From positions 1-35,780 of IMG/VR virus record IMGVR_UViG_3300037316_000030: 35,780 nt of DNA; one strand, written 5' to 3'. A model generated the notes under the pieces. It searched no databases and had not been told where the DNA came from. It saw only the letters and a program-made list of their open reading frames with translations. Source of the stretch: a virus. Below are positions 14,811 to 22,310 of this stretch, in pieces. Position 1 is the first letter of the stretch; every line of letters starts with the position of its first letter. The translations under genes were made by a program, and so were the position numbers.

Positions 14811-16145
14811 TTACCCCGTCGTGGTAGTAGAGACCGTGCTCGACGGAGCCTGAACTGTAGGTAGGGTGATCTTGCCGCCGAAGTTGATCGAGGGGTTCAT
14901 CACCTTGATGTACTGCAACACTTGCAGACCACCAGGTTGGGGGAGGATGTGTTGAATCAACTCGCTGCCCGATGCGTTCGGGTTGTGTGTCATCAGCGTA
15001 AATGCTCGAGCGTAGGTATTCGACCCAAGCATGCTGTTCACTGCCGAGTTCGTCATCCACGGAAGAGACTGGTTCGGTGCCTCGCCGTATCCTTGCGCTT
15101 GCAGCGTCTGCGTGTTCTTGAACAACGTGGCAGCGGCGGCAGCGTTCGCTGCGATCTGCTGCGATGCCGCACCCTGTGCTGACGATGCCGCCATGTTGGC
15201 CTGCTGCAGGTTCTCCTGAGCACTCATGTACTGAGCGCCAAGGTTGGCCTGCTCGCCTTGTGTCTGCGCCTGTACCGCACGCTGCAGCACCGGAACCTGC
15301 TGCTGCTCGGTAACAGCGTTCTGAGCCAGGGCGGACTTGTTGGCTGCGTTGGCGGCACCAACCATTCCAGCTCCAGCGGTCTTGCCTGCTACACCTTTTC
15401 CTCCGACGCCAGCACCCGAAGCGATAGCCGTGCTCGCCGTAGCGTTACCTTGATTTGCAATCGTGGCGAGCTGCCCGTTTGCGCCACCTAGACCGGCGAC
15501 CTGTGCGGAGTTCGTCTGGCCGAGTGCGTTGATGTTCGCTTGTGCCTGGTTGTACTGCTGCGACAGTCCAGCCATGGCAGAGTTGTACGCCTGCTCGTAG
15601 GCGGCGTAGTAATTGGGCGCAGGAGGTGCGGGCGGGGGCGGTTTGTTTGTTGTCGTTGTTTCGGACGCCTTATTGATAGAGGCGACGGTGTTGTCGGCAT
15701 TGGCAGGCGGCGAGACGGCTGGGTTGTAGGTCTGACCTTGAACCCCGGCTGGTAGTTGTGTCGAGCCGGGACTTACCGTCGTGCCGACGTTACCGGACGG
15801 CGAGATAACCTGCGGCCCCGTGATGGTTGGCGCAGAAACGCCACTGGGGGTGTTAGCTGCAGGTGCGGCTTTGTACGTTGGCATCTGTGCGTACGGGTTG
15901 TTTGTGCTGGGCTCGATGTACTGGCTGGAGATCCCGGTACCACCAGGGGTCGACGGATAGGCAGGGCCTGAACTCGACGTGGGGGAGTTTGCACCGGCGA
16001 GTAGCGAAGAGCCGGCTGCGCCGAGCAATGAGCCGTTGACATAGATTTGGCCGTTGGCAACCTGGATAGGGTTCTGCTGATACCCAAGCTGGTTCGGACC
16101 AGTGACGCCCTGCGGACCCGCCGCCAAAGCAGCAAGCGTAGCCAT
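14811..16145 (-). CDS. Ala/Gln-rich putative ejection (internal virion) protein
   Basis: The 444-residue protein has a Pro/Ser/Thr/Gly-rich first half, including a short proline run near residue 170. A helical Ala/Gln/Asn-rich middle follows (YYAAYEQAYNSAMAGL, then repeated QAQ and QQQ patches). The C-terminal part (TYARAFTLMTHNPNASGSELIQHILPQ) looks folded. No enzyme motif is visible. Composition, size and position between a 111-residue protein and the 1672-residue protein match the sets of three internal proteins that short-tailed phages eject to extend the tail. The start ATG 16145-16143 overlaps the upstream stop as TAATG. Confidence 0.6.
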   Translation of the reverse strand: MATLAALAAGPQGVTGPNQLGYQQNPIQVANGQIYVNGSLLGAAGSSLLAGANSPTSSSGPAYPSTPGGTGISSQYIEPSTNNPYAQMPTYKAAPAANTPSGVSAPTITGPQVISPSGNVGTTVSPGSTQLPAGVQGQTYNPAVSPPANADNTVASINKASETTTTNKPPPPAPPAPNYYAAYEQAYNSAMAGLSQQYNQAQANINALGQTNSAQVAGLGGANGQLATIANQGNATASTAIASGAGVGGKGVAGKTAGAGMVGAANAANKSALAQNAVTEQQQVPVLQRAVQAQTQGEQANLGAQYMSAQENLQQANMAASSAQGAASQQIAANAAAAATLFKNTQTLQAQGYGEAPNQSLPWMTNSAVNSMLGSNTYARAFTLMTHNPNASGSELIQHILPQPGGLQVLQYIKVMNPSINFGGKITLPTVQAPSSTVSTTTTG

Positions 16146-16480
16146 TACAGACCGATCAGTGTCGACACGCCGTTAGCAACGAGCTGCGAGTTTGCGTTTG
16201 CGAGCTTGGAGTTGATGTCCCAGATACCTTGGTTGTAGGACTTGACGTTCAGCTCGTGGTTCATCTGGTACTCGCCGCCGCCGAACGATCCAGACGCTGC
16301 CGCAGTGTTCTGTGTGCCTGCCTGCGTCTGGTAGAGGTTCGACAATGCCTGACCACGCTGTTGGGTGGCCTGGGTGTTGCCCAGACTCTCCTGTGCTGTG
16401 ACGGCGCCGTACAGAGCGAGCCCTGCACCAGGGTTGGTCGGGGTGGCGATTGAGCCGAACACGTTGGGGTCGAGTGCCAT
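16145..16480 (-). CDS. Small Gln/Ala-rich virion-associated protein
   Basis: The 111-residue protein has a Gly/Ala/Gln/Asn-rich sequence with helical stretches (RGQALSNLYQTQAG; ELNVKSYNQGIWDINSKLANANSQL) and no enzyme motif. Its style matches the 444-residue protein that follows and is coupled to it by TAATG, so it is probably the smallest member of the ejection-protein set. The start ATG 16480-16478 has only a poor ribosome binding site (GGAGCG about 20 bases upstream). The preceding gap (16481-16549) contains a dyad at 16538-16550. Confidence 0.6.
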   Translation of the reverse strand: MALDPNVFGSIATPTNPGAGLALYGAVTAQESLGNTQATQQRGQALSNLYQTQAGTQNTAAASGSFGGGEYQMNHELNVKSYNQGIWDINSKLANANSQLVANGVSTLIGL

Positions 16481-16537
16481 GTGTGTAGTGTACAGGGCGC
16501 TCCATCGCCTATCCCTGTTCCGTGCCCCGACTTTGTT

Positions 16538-16550
16538 GATAGGCCCTATC
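16538..16550. repeat. 13-base dyad at the adaptor gene stop
   Basis: GATAGGCCCTATC is a perfect 6+1+6 dyad at the adaptor gene's stop codon. A further copy of its half-site occurs as GCCTATC at 16507-16513, giving a second inverted pairing across the 69-base gap 16481-16549. It could be a weak hairpin or an operator-like site. No U-tract follows on the minus strand, so a terminator is unlikely. Confidence 0.35.
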
Positions 16551-17425
16551 TAGTACCAATTGTCAACAAACTCTGGATTGCGGTCCTGGTTGCCTGCGGT
16601 GAGGTCAGCAACCATCTGCATCTGCGTGGCCTTCCACGCTGCCTGGTAGAGCGCAGCCTGCTGTGGCTTCTGATCGTCGACGTTCGCCATGGACAGCGCA
16701 CCGAGCACGAGGATGTTGTGCCACTGCGCCGGGAACACGGGCGTCGATGCAAGTACCGACTCGAAGTCCGAGTAGGTGAGAACAATGTGTGTGCCGGTAG
16801 TGTTGGCAGTGACGATGTTCAGTGTGCCTGCGACTGGGCAGGATGCGTCAGCAGTGATGTCGGTCAGCGAGTGGTCGGTGTCGTCGACCGTGACACAGGA
16901 AATGATGGTGTCGTTAACATCGAGGTCGGTGACGGTAAAGTCGCCTGGCACTCCACCGTCAAGGGACGTCACGACGGTGGCCGGATCGGTGTCGAGGTCG
17001 GGCGGAGCGATGATGTAGTCGAGCAGGATGTCGGTCGTCTCTTCAGGGAGCGGCCACACCTCGAGCGTGTTGTTGAACACCCGGTAACGCTGCACGACGC
17101 CAGTCAGCGTCTGGTCGGGGTAGAGGCGGATGTGTTGCGTGCCTCCCTCGATCGCACGCATCGGATACTGCTCCGTGACGTTGTACACCGACGTCACCTT
17201 GAAGACGTCGGTGGGGAGCGGTTGCGAGCGGTACGCCTCGGTGAAGCCGTTCGGGAACGTGAGGTGTAGGTTCGTCTGTTTGAGGAACGGCCAGAGCGGG
17301 TTACTGTTCAGCACGTCCCGGTAGGCGTCGTTCAGGTACGCAACCCAACCAGCTTCACTGACCTGATCGTTGTTCTCATCCTGGTACCGGAGCGAGCACC
17401 GGGCGATCATGTCCGAGAGATCCAT
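16550..17425 (-). CDS. Head-tail adaptor protein (P22 gp4 / T7 gp11-like)
   Basis: The 291-residue protein begins with the helical pattern typical of podoviral adaptors (MDLSDMIARCSLRYQD, then GWVAYLNDAYRDVLNSNPLWPFL). It ends with a helical section (FPAQWHNILVLGALSMANVDD, then AALYQAAWKATQMQMV) seen in the same family. The middle is beta-rich with many Asp and Thr and looks like an inserted domain. Such proteins form a ring under the portal and seal the head to the tail. GGGAG lies about 9 bases before ATG 17425-17423. Position after the nozzle and capsid genes agrees. T7 gp11 is shorter, so the beta insertion is a difference. Confidence 0.72.
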   Translation of the reverse strand: MDLSDMIARCSLRYQDENNDQVSEAGWVAYLNDAYRDVLNSNPLWPFLKQTNLHLTFPNGFTEAYRSQPLPTDVFKVTSVYNVTEQYPMRAIEGGTQHIRLYPDQTLTGVVQRYRVFNNTLEVWPLPEETTDILLDYIIAPPDLDTDPATVVTSLDGGVPGDFTVTDLDVNDTIISCVTVDDTDHSLTDITADASCPVAGTLNIVTANTTGTHIVLTYSDFESVLASTPVFPAQWHNILVLGALSMANVDDQKPQQAALYQAAWKATQMQMVADLTAGNQDRNPEFVDNWY

Positions 17426-17437
17426 ATGGACTCCCGG

Positions 17438-18013
17438 TTAGTTCTGGCCGATGACCAGGAGCTGCACGGTCTCGCCGCTGAGGTCAGTGGTGCTGACGAC
17501 TTCGGTCGCCTTCGCAGGCGTACTCGTGATGTCACTCGGACGCTGCACGATGAGCACGACGAAGCCCGACGTAGTGTTGGTTCCGCCAGTGTTGGTGGCC
17601 GTGTTGGCGGAGAGCACCCAGTCGTTCGCCTTGTCCTCGGTGACGGCAGTGACCGCACCGGTTGAGGTGGCGAAGTAGAGCACCGACACGATGACGTCAG
17701 TGGCTGCGACGCCGGTCGCTGTGTGCGCCCCGGCAGCACCCCCAGCGAACGGGAAGACCCGAAGCGGGACTGCATTCGCAGTGACTGCGCCTGGTGCAGT
17801 GACCTTGAGACCGCTTCCGGTCCACTTTACTGTGTATCCGTTGGTGGAAGGCCCGAGCGGGATGACGGTCGAGAGCCCGGAGAACCCGAGCTGGGTGTTG
17901 GTCACTACCTCGCCGCCCGTAGCGTACGAGCTGGAGAACGTGTAGGCCACGAGGGAGAGCTGGGCCTGGCCTGGATAGTTGACAGGATTCTTGACGATTG
18001 CGGCGGCGGTCAT
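17438..18013 (-). CDS. Beta-rich putative virion (decoration or tail) protein
   Basis: From ATG 18013-18011 the protein is 191 residues, nearly all beta-type: alternating Thr, Val, Ser and Gly. It has two segments that I recognise as common phage virion folds: a first half with SSYATGGEVVTNTQLGFSGL and a second with GVAATDVIVSVLYF and later GFVVLIVQR. An upstream in-frame start at 18151 would overlap the nozzle gene with unlikely Pro/Arg-rich sequence, so I rejected it. The ribosome binding site at 18013 is weak. It is 19 bases after the nozzle gene. Exact location in the virion is unknown. Confidence 0.62.
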   Translation of the reverse strand: MTAAAIVKNPVNYPGQAQLSLVAYTFSSSYATGGEVVTNTQLGFSGLSTVIPLGPSTNGYTVKWTGSGLKVTAPGAVTANAVPLRVFPFAGGAAGAHTATGVAATDVIVSVLYFATSTGAVTAVTEDKANDWVLSANTATNTGGTNTTSGFVVLIVQRPSDITSTPAKATEVVSTTDLSGETVQLLVIGQN

Positions 18014-18032
18014 AAGGACAGGATACGCCGTG

Positions 18033-19604
18033 CTAACTTGGTGCGAAGTGTCCCGACCGAGTCCAGAGCACCACGTCGTCGAAGGAGGGTGCTTCGGCGC
18101 CAGTGCCGCTGGTGGACACGAAGGTAGCGTCCAGCGTCTCAGCCTGCTCATTGAACAGGAACCGTACGTTCTGCTTACCCACGGTGCGAAGCAGGCGAGT
18201 CTTCGTGGTGCCGTGGACAGTCACGGCGATAGTGGCGTTGGCGTCGTAGGTCTTGCAGTTGACCTCGACCATACGCACAGCGACCGTGCGGCCATCGGTG
18301 CCGTGGATCGGTGCGGTCTGCGCTGTGAAGGTCTCCTGCCTGGTGGTGTCGCTCTGTGGGTAGTACTGCACCAGGGCGTTAGAGCTGATGACGCCGTTCG
18401 TCTGCGTACCGAAGACCTCGTTGTCGTAGTCGTTCCCGCACTTGACATGTCCAGCCATGGCTGTCTGGGTGAACCACGACTTAGTGCGGAAGTCGTACAC
18501 ACGCTCGCCGGGACAGAAGAGAAAGTCGCCCATGTACACGAGGTCGCCGTAACTAGAGAAGTCGGGTGACTGCTCGAATGCTGAGATCTGCTCACTGATC
18601 TTTGTTGTGGTTCGCCCGTCGGTCAGGTACACGTACCCGTCAGCAGAGATGAAAGCAAGGCCATACGGTGTGGAGCAGAAGTCGGTGTATCCGGTCTTAC
18701 CCGAATCCACACCATCATTCGACACAACAACTACTGGTCCCTGCAGCAGGTCGCCTTGTACTACGACCATACCTGCGCCCTCACGAAGGCAGGCCAGGTC
18801 ACCCGGTTCTATTCCGTACAGTGCAGCGAGGCGTGTCCCGTCGTGGCTGGCATCCACTGCCAGGAAGTTGGTCGAGGCGTAGGTTGTTGCGGCGGGGTCG
18901 GTGAAGATGATGACTCCGTTACCACTACCAAACACCAACCGCTGCTGGTGGACACACATCGAGCCAGCCTGTGTACTGAATGGCGGATTGGGATCGCCTG
19001 ATGACGTCGTGGGCGGTGTGATGGAATCGAGCACACCATCATCGTCGGTGAAGAGCACGGCGTAAGTATCAGCATCGGGTCCGTTATACCGCACCATGAT
19101 TACCATGAGTCGGTTGTAGGTGTCCTCCAGCCCCTCCGACGCCTGTGTGACATAGACGAGCAGGCTCGCCTTACTCGGGTTGTTGTCATTGACTGAGGTG
19201 AGCACGTTTGGACTTGAGCCCTTGTACATGAACACCCACTGCGTGAAGTCGTTCACGGTGCCGTTGTAGCGGTACACCCATGGCGTACCGGTGCTCGATG
19301 CCCAGTTGTACAGCACCAGGTACCGATCAGCCCCGATCGCTCCGCTGCTCTCAGCACCTGTGTCGAGCAGCCCGCCCGATGCGTGAATGCCAAGCACCCG
19401 TGTGTGCGTGGGGTCGCTAATACCGGTGAACCCGGTCGAGTACTCGGTGACGTTGTAGAACGCACGAAGTCCTCCGCCGATTTGCGGGCAGCAGTTCTCC
19501 ATCTGCTGCCAGCCCTTGGCCGGGACCAACCAGTCGGAGCTGTTGTACAGTCCGGGTGAGAAATCACTGATTACGATCGGCTTAAGGCCCTCAGTGGACG
19601 GCAC
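18033..19604 (-). CDS. Beta-propeller tail nozzle/hub protein
   Basis: The 523-residue protein matches the podoviral tail nozzle type (P22 gp10 / T7 gp12 class). It starts with DFSPGLYNSSDWLVPAKGW, followed by repeated beta blades. The family signature HQQRLVFGSGNGVIIFTDPA appears mid-protein, and another blade has YGLAFISADGYVYLTDG. Six copies of such proteins close the tail tip in known phages. The GTG start at 19604-19602 follows the previous stop by two bases, with GGCGGTG upstream. It is placed just before the adaptor, as expected for a head-tail completion cluster. There is no sign of a receptor-degrading domain. Confidence 0.78.
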   Translation of the reverse strand: MPSTEGLKPIVISDFSPGLYNSSDWLVPAKGWQQMENCCPQIGGGLRAFYNVTEYSTGFTGISDPTHTRVLGIHASGGLLDTGAESSGAIGADRYLVLYNWASSTGTPWVYRYNGTVNDFTQWVFMYKGSSPNVLTSVNDNNPSKASLLVYVTQASEGLEDTYNRLMVIMVRYNGPDADTYAVLFTDDDGVLDSITPPTTSSGDPNPPFSTQAGSMCVHQQRLVFGSGNGVIIFTDPAATTYASTNFLAVDASHDGTRLAALYGIEPGDLACLREGAGMVVVQGDLLQGPVVVVSNDGVDSGKTGYTDFCSTPYGLAFISADGYVYLTDGRTTTKISEQISAFEQSPDFSSYGDLVYMGDFLFCPGERVYDFRTKSWFTQTAMAGHVKCGNDYDNEVFGTQTNGVISSNALVQYYPQSDTTRQETFTAQTAPIHGTDGRTVAVRMVEVNCKTYDANATIAVTVHGTTKTRLLRTVGKQNVRFLFNEQAETLDATFVSTSGTGAEAPSFDDVVLWTRSGHFAPS

Positions 19605-19606
19605 GA

Positions 19607-20206
19607 CTACACCGCCACGGCGTCTTTGGCGACAGGCGTGAAGTCGCTGTACTTCTCTGGAACGACCAAATCACTGGCAGAGAGAAGTTTGTCGGGATTT
19701 GCCGACGAGAAGTTGACCTCGGGCATCTGGCGGAACCGGTTCGGTCCCTCAACGACGTCGTGGATAAGACGCAGCCGGTGCTCTTCGCCCTCCACGAGCG
19801 CACCGACAATCTCTTCGTCGTTGGCCTTGTCGGCAGCGGCGTTCGCTGCATCGATGGCATCGAACACGCTCTCGTGGTTCGGCGACTCGAAGCGCATCGA
19901 AGCGATGTCGAACAGGATGCGGTCGAACTCTTCAAGCCGCCAATGGCCGATGCGCTGCACGCTGCCGTCGGTGCAGTGCTCGTACACGGCGTAGCGCCGG
20001 CAGAGGATCTCGCCCTTGCGCACACGCCGGCCGAGCGGCTTGTACCACATACTTTTTGGCGCCTCCATCGTCTCCATCCCAAGCTCGAGGTTGGGGTCGC
20101 CTGCCCAGTGGATGCCGTCGCCCTGAACCAACTGCTTCGCCAGCTCGGGAGCATCGGCGTGAGCGAAGGCATACTTGGAGTCGGACGATTGCGTATACAG
20201 GCCCAT
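19607..20206 (-). CDS. Hypothetical protein in the capsid-tail cluster, 199 residues
   Basis: The 199-residue protein has a mixed sequence: a basic region with GRRVRKGEILCRRYAVYEH, then helical acidic stretches (FDAIDAANAAADKANDEEIVGALVEGEE), then a Ser/Asp-rich end. No family recognised. Its position between capsid/decoration genes and the nozzle suggests a virion or assembly role. ATG 20206-20204 has GAGGA about 10 bases upstream, immediately after a strong hairpin (20226-20262). That leader hairpin may set its level relative to capsid genes. Confidence 0.65.
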   Translation of the reverse strand: MGLYTQSSDSKYAFAHADAPELAKQLVQGDGIHWAGDPNLELGMETMEAPKSMWYKPLGRRVRKGEILCRRYAVYEHCTDGSVQRIGHWRLEEFDRILFDIASMRFESPNHESVFDAIDAANAAADKANDEEIVGALVEGEEHRLRLIHDVVEGPNRFRQMPEVNFSSANPDKLLSASDLVVPEKYSDFTPVAKDAVAV

Positions 20207-20225
20207 TGGTATGTCCTCGTATCAG

Positions 20226-20262
20226 GAGGGGCGAGACCGGGGATTTCCCAGTCCCGCCCCTC
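20226..20262 (-). promoter_or_regulatory. Strong GC-rich hairpin before the 199-residue gene
   Basis: The bases 20226-20237 can pair with 20251-20262 (GAGGGGCG and GAC halves with one G-U pair). Inside, 20240-20242 pair with 20247-20249 around a four-base loop. The minus-strand RNA continues as CTGATACGAGGA, so there is no U-tract and the ribosome binding site follows within a few bases. A leaky terminator, RNase-processing site or mRNA stabiliser downstream of the capsid genes is possible. Confidence 0.55.
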
Positions 20263-20285
20263 AGTGGGTAGGTAGTTCCAATGGT

Positions 20286-20300
20286 ACGGCGTTGTGCCGT
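20286..20300 (-). repeat. Small hairpin upstream of the GC-rich hairpin
   Basis: ACGGC (20286-20290) and GCCGT (20296-20300) form a perfect 5-bp stem around a five-base loop. It lies between the end of the possible 31-codon frame and the larger hairpin at 20226-20262, in the longest gap of the capsid cluster (20207-20390). It may be part of the same leader structure. Confidence 0.35.
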
Positions 20301-20313
20301 CGGGCTGCCTGTT

Positions 20314-20409
20314 CTACACTTGAGCCTGTACTGGCTGTGCAGGCGAGGCAACTGCAACGCTTGCGTCGTTCTGCGTACCAGAAGGGTTACCTAGCCTCGG
20401 CGCAGCCAC
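20314..20409 (-). CDS. Possible 31-residue ORF or frameshift extension
   Basis: Past the stop of the 92-residue gene, an open frame shifted relative to it runs to TAG 20316-20314. A GTG at 20409-20407 would start a 31-residue peptide (VAAPRLGNPSGTQNDASVAV and a Pro/Gln/Val tail). The Ala/Val/Pro/Gln composition resembles genuine C-terminal tails of phage proteins. It could be a separate tiny gene overlapping by 19 bases, a frameshifted extension of the 92-residue virion protein, or chance. No ribosome binding site and no clear slippery heptamer is visible. Confidence 0.28.
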   Translation of the reverse strand: MAAPRLGNPSGTQNDASVAVASPAQPVQAQV

Positions 20410-20669
20410 ATAACGAGCATCGTGGAACTAGCCGGCCCGTTGGTTCCGCCAGTGTTGTCGATCGTACCGCTGCCGGAGATGGTGAACTGCGACGTGATGT
20501 CCTGAAAGAATCCTGTGAGTTGGCTGAGCCCGACGACGGATACCAGCGTGTCAGTCGTAAGGATTCTCGGCACGGAGTGCGACCCGGCATTGCCCCACGG
20601 GGCCGCCGTAAAGAACGGCGTGGCACTCCCACCTGTGCCGGTGATCTCGCCGATACTACCGCCGGACAT
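20391..20669 (-). CDS. Small beta-rich virion-type protein, 92 residues
   Basis: The 92-residue protein is Gly/Ser/Thr-rich, with a likely beta sheet (ITTDTLVSVVGLSQLTGF in part; then QFTISGSGTIDNTGG) and a final strand STMLVMWLRRG. It starts at ATG 20669-20667 with AGGA about 9 bases upstream, two bases after the previous stop. No named family, but sequence style and position directly after another small beta protein and the capsid gene suggest a decoration or connector protein. An open frame beyond its stop is described separately. Confidence 0.6.
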   Translation of the reverse strand: MSGGSIGEITGTGGSATPFFTAAPWGNAGSHSVPRILTTDTLVSVVGLSQLTGFFQDITSQFTISGSGTIDNTGGTNGPASSTMLVMWLRRG

Positions 20670-20671
20670 GA

Positions 20672-20944
20672 CTAGTCCTGTACCAGAACAGAAACCGCTG
20701 GTGAGCCTGAGCCGGCAGCGCCGTACAGGATCTCGCCAGGTTGCAGGATCAACGGCAAGCTCTCACCTGGCTTCAACGGTAGCCCAGTAGTGTTCGTGAC
20801 ACCGGCACCACCGAGGTAGACCACGATGGATATGTCGGTGTTGCGTACCAGCACCGACACAAGGTCGTTCAGATAACTCCCATTACCACTGGCGATGACT
20901 GTTGCGGTCGTAGCAACTGTGACCTGGGTGTGTGAAATAGTCAT
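20672..20944 (-). CDS. Putative head decoration protein
   Basis: From ATG 20944-20942 the protein is 90 residues, almost entirely beta. It has the pattern LVSVLVRNTDISIVVYLGGAG, then GLPLKPGESLPLIL and GEILYGAAGSG. I recognise this as a common small phage beta-sandwich found next to capsid genes, where an Asn-Thr-Asp turn precedes YLGG and a LxPGES turn. GAAG lies about 8 bases upstream. A TTG at 20971 is a poorer alternative start. It follows the major capsid gene, the usual place for decoration proteins, so a capsid-surface role is likely but unproven. Confidence 0.6.
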   Translation of the reverse strand: MTISHTQVTVATTATVIASGNGSYLNDLVSVLVRNTDISIVVYLGGAGVTNTTGLPLKPGESLPLILQPGEILYGAAGSGSPAVSVLVQD

Positions 20945-20972
20945 GGTTACTTCGACATCCACAAACTGCAAC

Positions 20973-22196
20973 TTATGAGGAAGGAGTGCTTAAAGTCAGC
21001 GAAACGGAGCTGTTCCGGTTGGTTGCGGCAAGCTGGTCGAAGACCCGGTACCGTGCCTGGATCGCATCACTGTCGTCGAGCGCCTTGTACAGCGTCGACC
21101 CTGAGTCGTCGTCCCAGCTCCAGTCCAGCGCCACGAAGCGGGCGAGGTCAGAGGTGGTGAGACCCCAGGCGTTGTTGGTCGGACAGAACCGGTCGACCAC
21201 CAAGGTGCCCTCGGCGATGTCGAGACCTTTCCAACCAGACTTCAGCGTGGTCTGCATCCCGTCGTACCGCTTCTGTGCCTGGAGCTGAGCAGCAAGCTTG
21301 CGCCGCTGGTCGAACTCGCAGATCCAGATATTCGGGGTGCTGCCGTCACCATCGGTCTGCACTGCTTCACTTGCCTCGTTCAGGACGAACTCGGAGAGCT
21401 GGGTAGTGCTGGAGCCTTGGATGACCGAGGACCACTGCGGAACCGTGGAGGTGCTGATGCCGGCGTACGTGTCAGCCGAGATCAGGTGGCGAAGGCCGTT
21501 GATCTCGAACGTGTACGAGCCGTACCGCACGACGTAGTCGGTCACCGCCACCGTGGCGTCGAGGGCCTGACTGACAGTGACAGTCTGGGTGGCAACGTTG
21601 ACGCCGGTGACGACGTAGCCGCCGGACGGGGTGTTGCTCCGCTCGGTGGTAGACGCCGTAGCGTAGAAGTCGACCGTCTCATTGACGAAGAAGGTGCGCA
21701 GCTCGCCCTTCGTCGCAGTGGACATCGTGAACGTGGTCGAGGTGACACCACTGACAATGCCGATGACACCGGACACGAGCGAGGTGCCGTTGGTCAGTGC
21801 CTGGCCGAACTGTTGGCGGGCACGGTCGTTCTTGATGTCGGTCTCGGCCCCCTTCAGTTCGGTTTCGAGTGCACGCACGAACGCACCCTCGTCGCCTTGG
21901 GTGAGGTGCAGCGCAGGACCCGTGACCTTGATGGTGTGATAGTTGAACACCAGCTTGTCCGTGGTCTCGGTGAAGCCCTGACTCCCGGCGGACGGAAGCG
22001 TCCCACCTTCACCTCGAGCGCCGGTCGAGCCGGATCGCAGTGTGTGGACGGCCCAGACCGCACGCCGACCGACGATGTCCTGGGTATTGATCGGGACTTC
22101 GTTCAGCACGTTGTGCGAGTTGTTCAGGGCGTTCTTGAGTCCAGGCCCGTAATTGTCTTTCAAGTCGGCATCGTACGTAGTCAGGGAAGCAGGCAT
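20973..22196 (-). CDS. Major capsid protein, probably HK97 fold
   Basis: About 407 residues. The N-terminal part (LKNALNNSHNVLNEVPINTQ, then GRRAVWAVHTLRSG) and the section GEGGTLPSAGSQGF followed by KLVFNYHTIKVTGPALHLT match HK97-fold capsid proteins of actinophages. In these, a Glu-Gly-Gly-x-Leu-Pro loop precedes the spine-forming helices. The second half holds beta-rich domains (TFTMSTATKGELRTF; TYTFEINGLRHLI) and a C-terminal Ser/Thr segment. It lies directly after portal and scaffold, as in P22/T7-type clusters. ATG 22196 (with AGG close upstream) and ATG 22211 are both possible starts. The preceding gap has two hairpins. No prohead protease gene is evident nearby. Confidence 0.82.
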   Translation of the reverse strand: MPASLTTYDADLKDNYGPGLKNALNNSHNVLNEVPINTQDIVGRRAVWAVHTLRSGSTGARGEGGTLPSAGSQGFTETTDKLVFNYHTIKVTGPALHLTQGDEGAFVRALETELKGAETDIKNDRARQQFGQALTNGTSLVSGVIGIVSGVTSTTFTMSTATKGELRTFFVNETVDFYATASTTERSNTPSGGYVVTGVNVATQTVTVSQALDATVAVTDYVVRYGSYTFEINGLRHLISADTYAGISTSTVPQWSSVIQGSSTTQLSEFVLNEASEAVQTDGDGSTPNIWICEFDQRRKLAAQLQAQKRYDGMQTTLKSGWKGLDIAEGTLVVDRFCPTNNAWGLTTSDLARFVALDWSWDDDSGSTLYKALDDSDAIQARYRVFDQLAATNRNSSVSLTLSTPSS

Positions 22197-22251
22197 GAAC
22201 CTAAGGTACATACCTGCTCTCTACCACTGGTTGTACCACCGTACAGATACA

Positions 22252-22305
22252 ACACTGCCCCACCAGGGGCGGGGCGAGGCAGTGTGTGCGGGAGGCGATC
22301 CCCGC
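22252..22305 (-). promoter_or_regulatory. Tandem hairpins between scaffold and capsid genes
   Basis: In the 99-base gap 22212-22310, ACACTGCC (22252-22259) pairs with GGCAGTGT (22278-22285) around a C/G-rich loop. GCGGG (22288-22292) pairs with CCCGC (22301-22305). On the minus strand the larger hairpin comes second and is followed by TGTATCTG rather than a run of T. The pair could be a leaky terminator, an RNase-processing site or an mRNA stabiliser that raises capsid output over scaffold. I see no clear promoter in the gap. Confidence 0.5.
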
Positions 22306-22310
22306 TGATC

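Noticed and set aside
17438-18151. Start at 18151 for the beta-rich virion gene
   Set aside because: It would overlap the nozzle gene with Pro/Arg/Ser-rich sequence unlike the rest of the protein.
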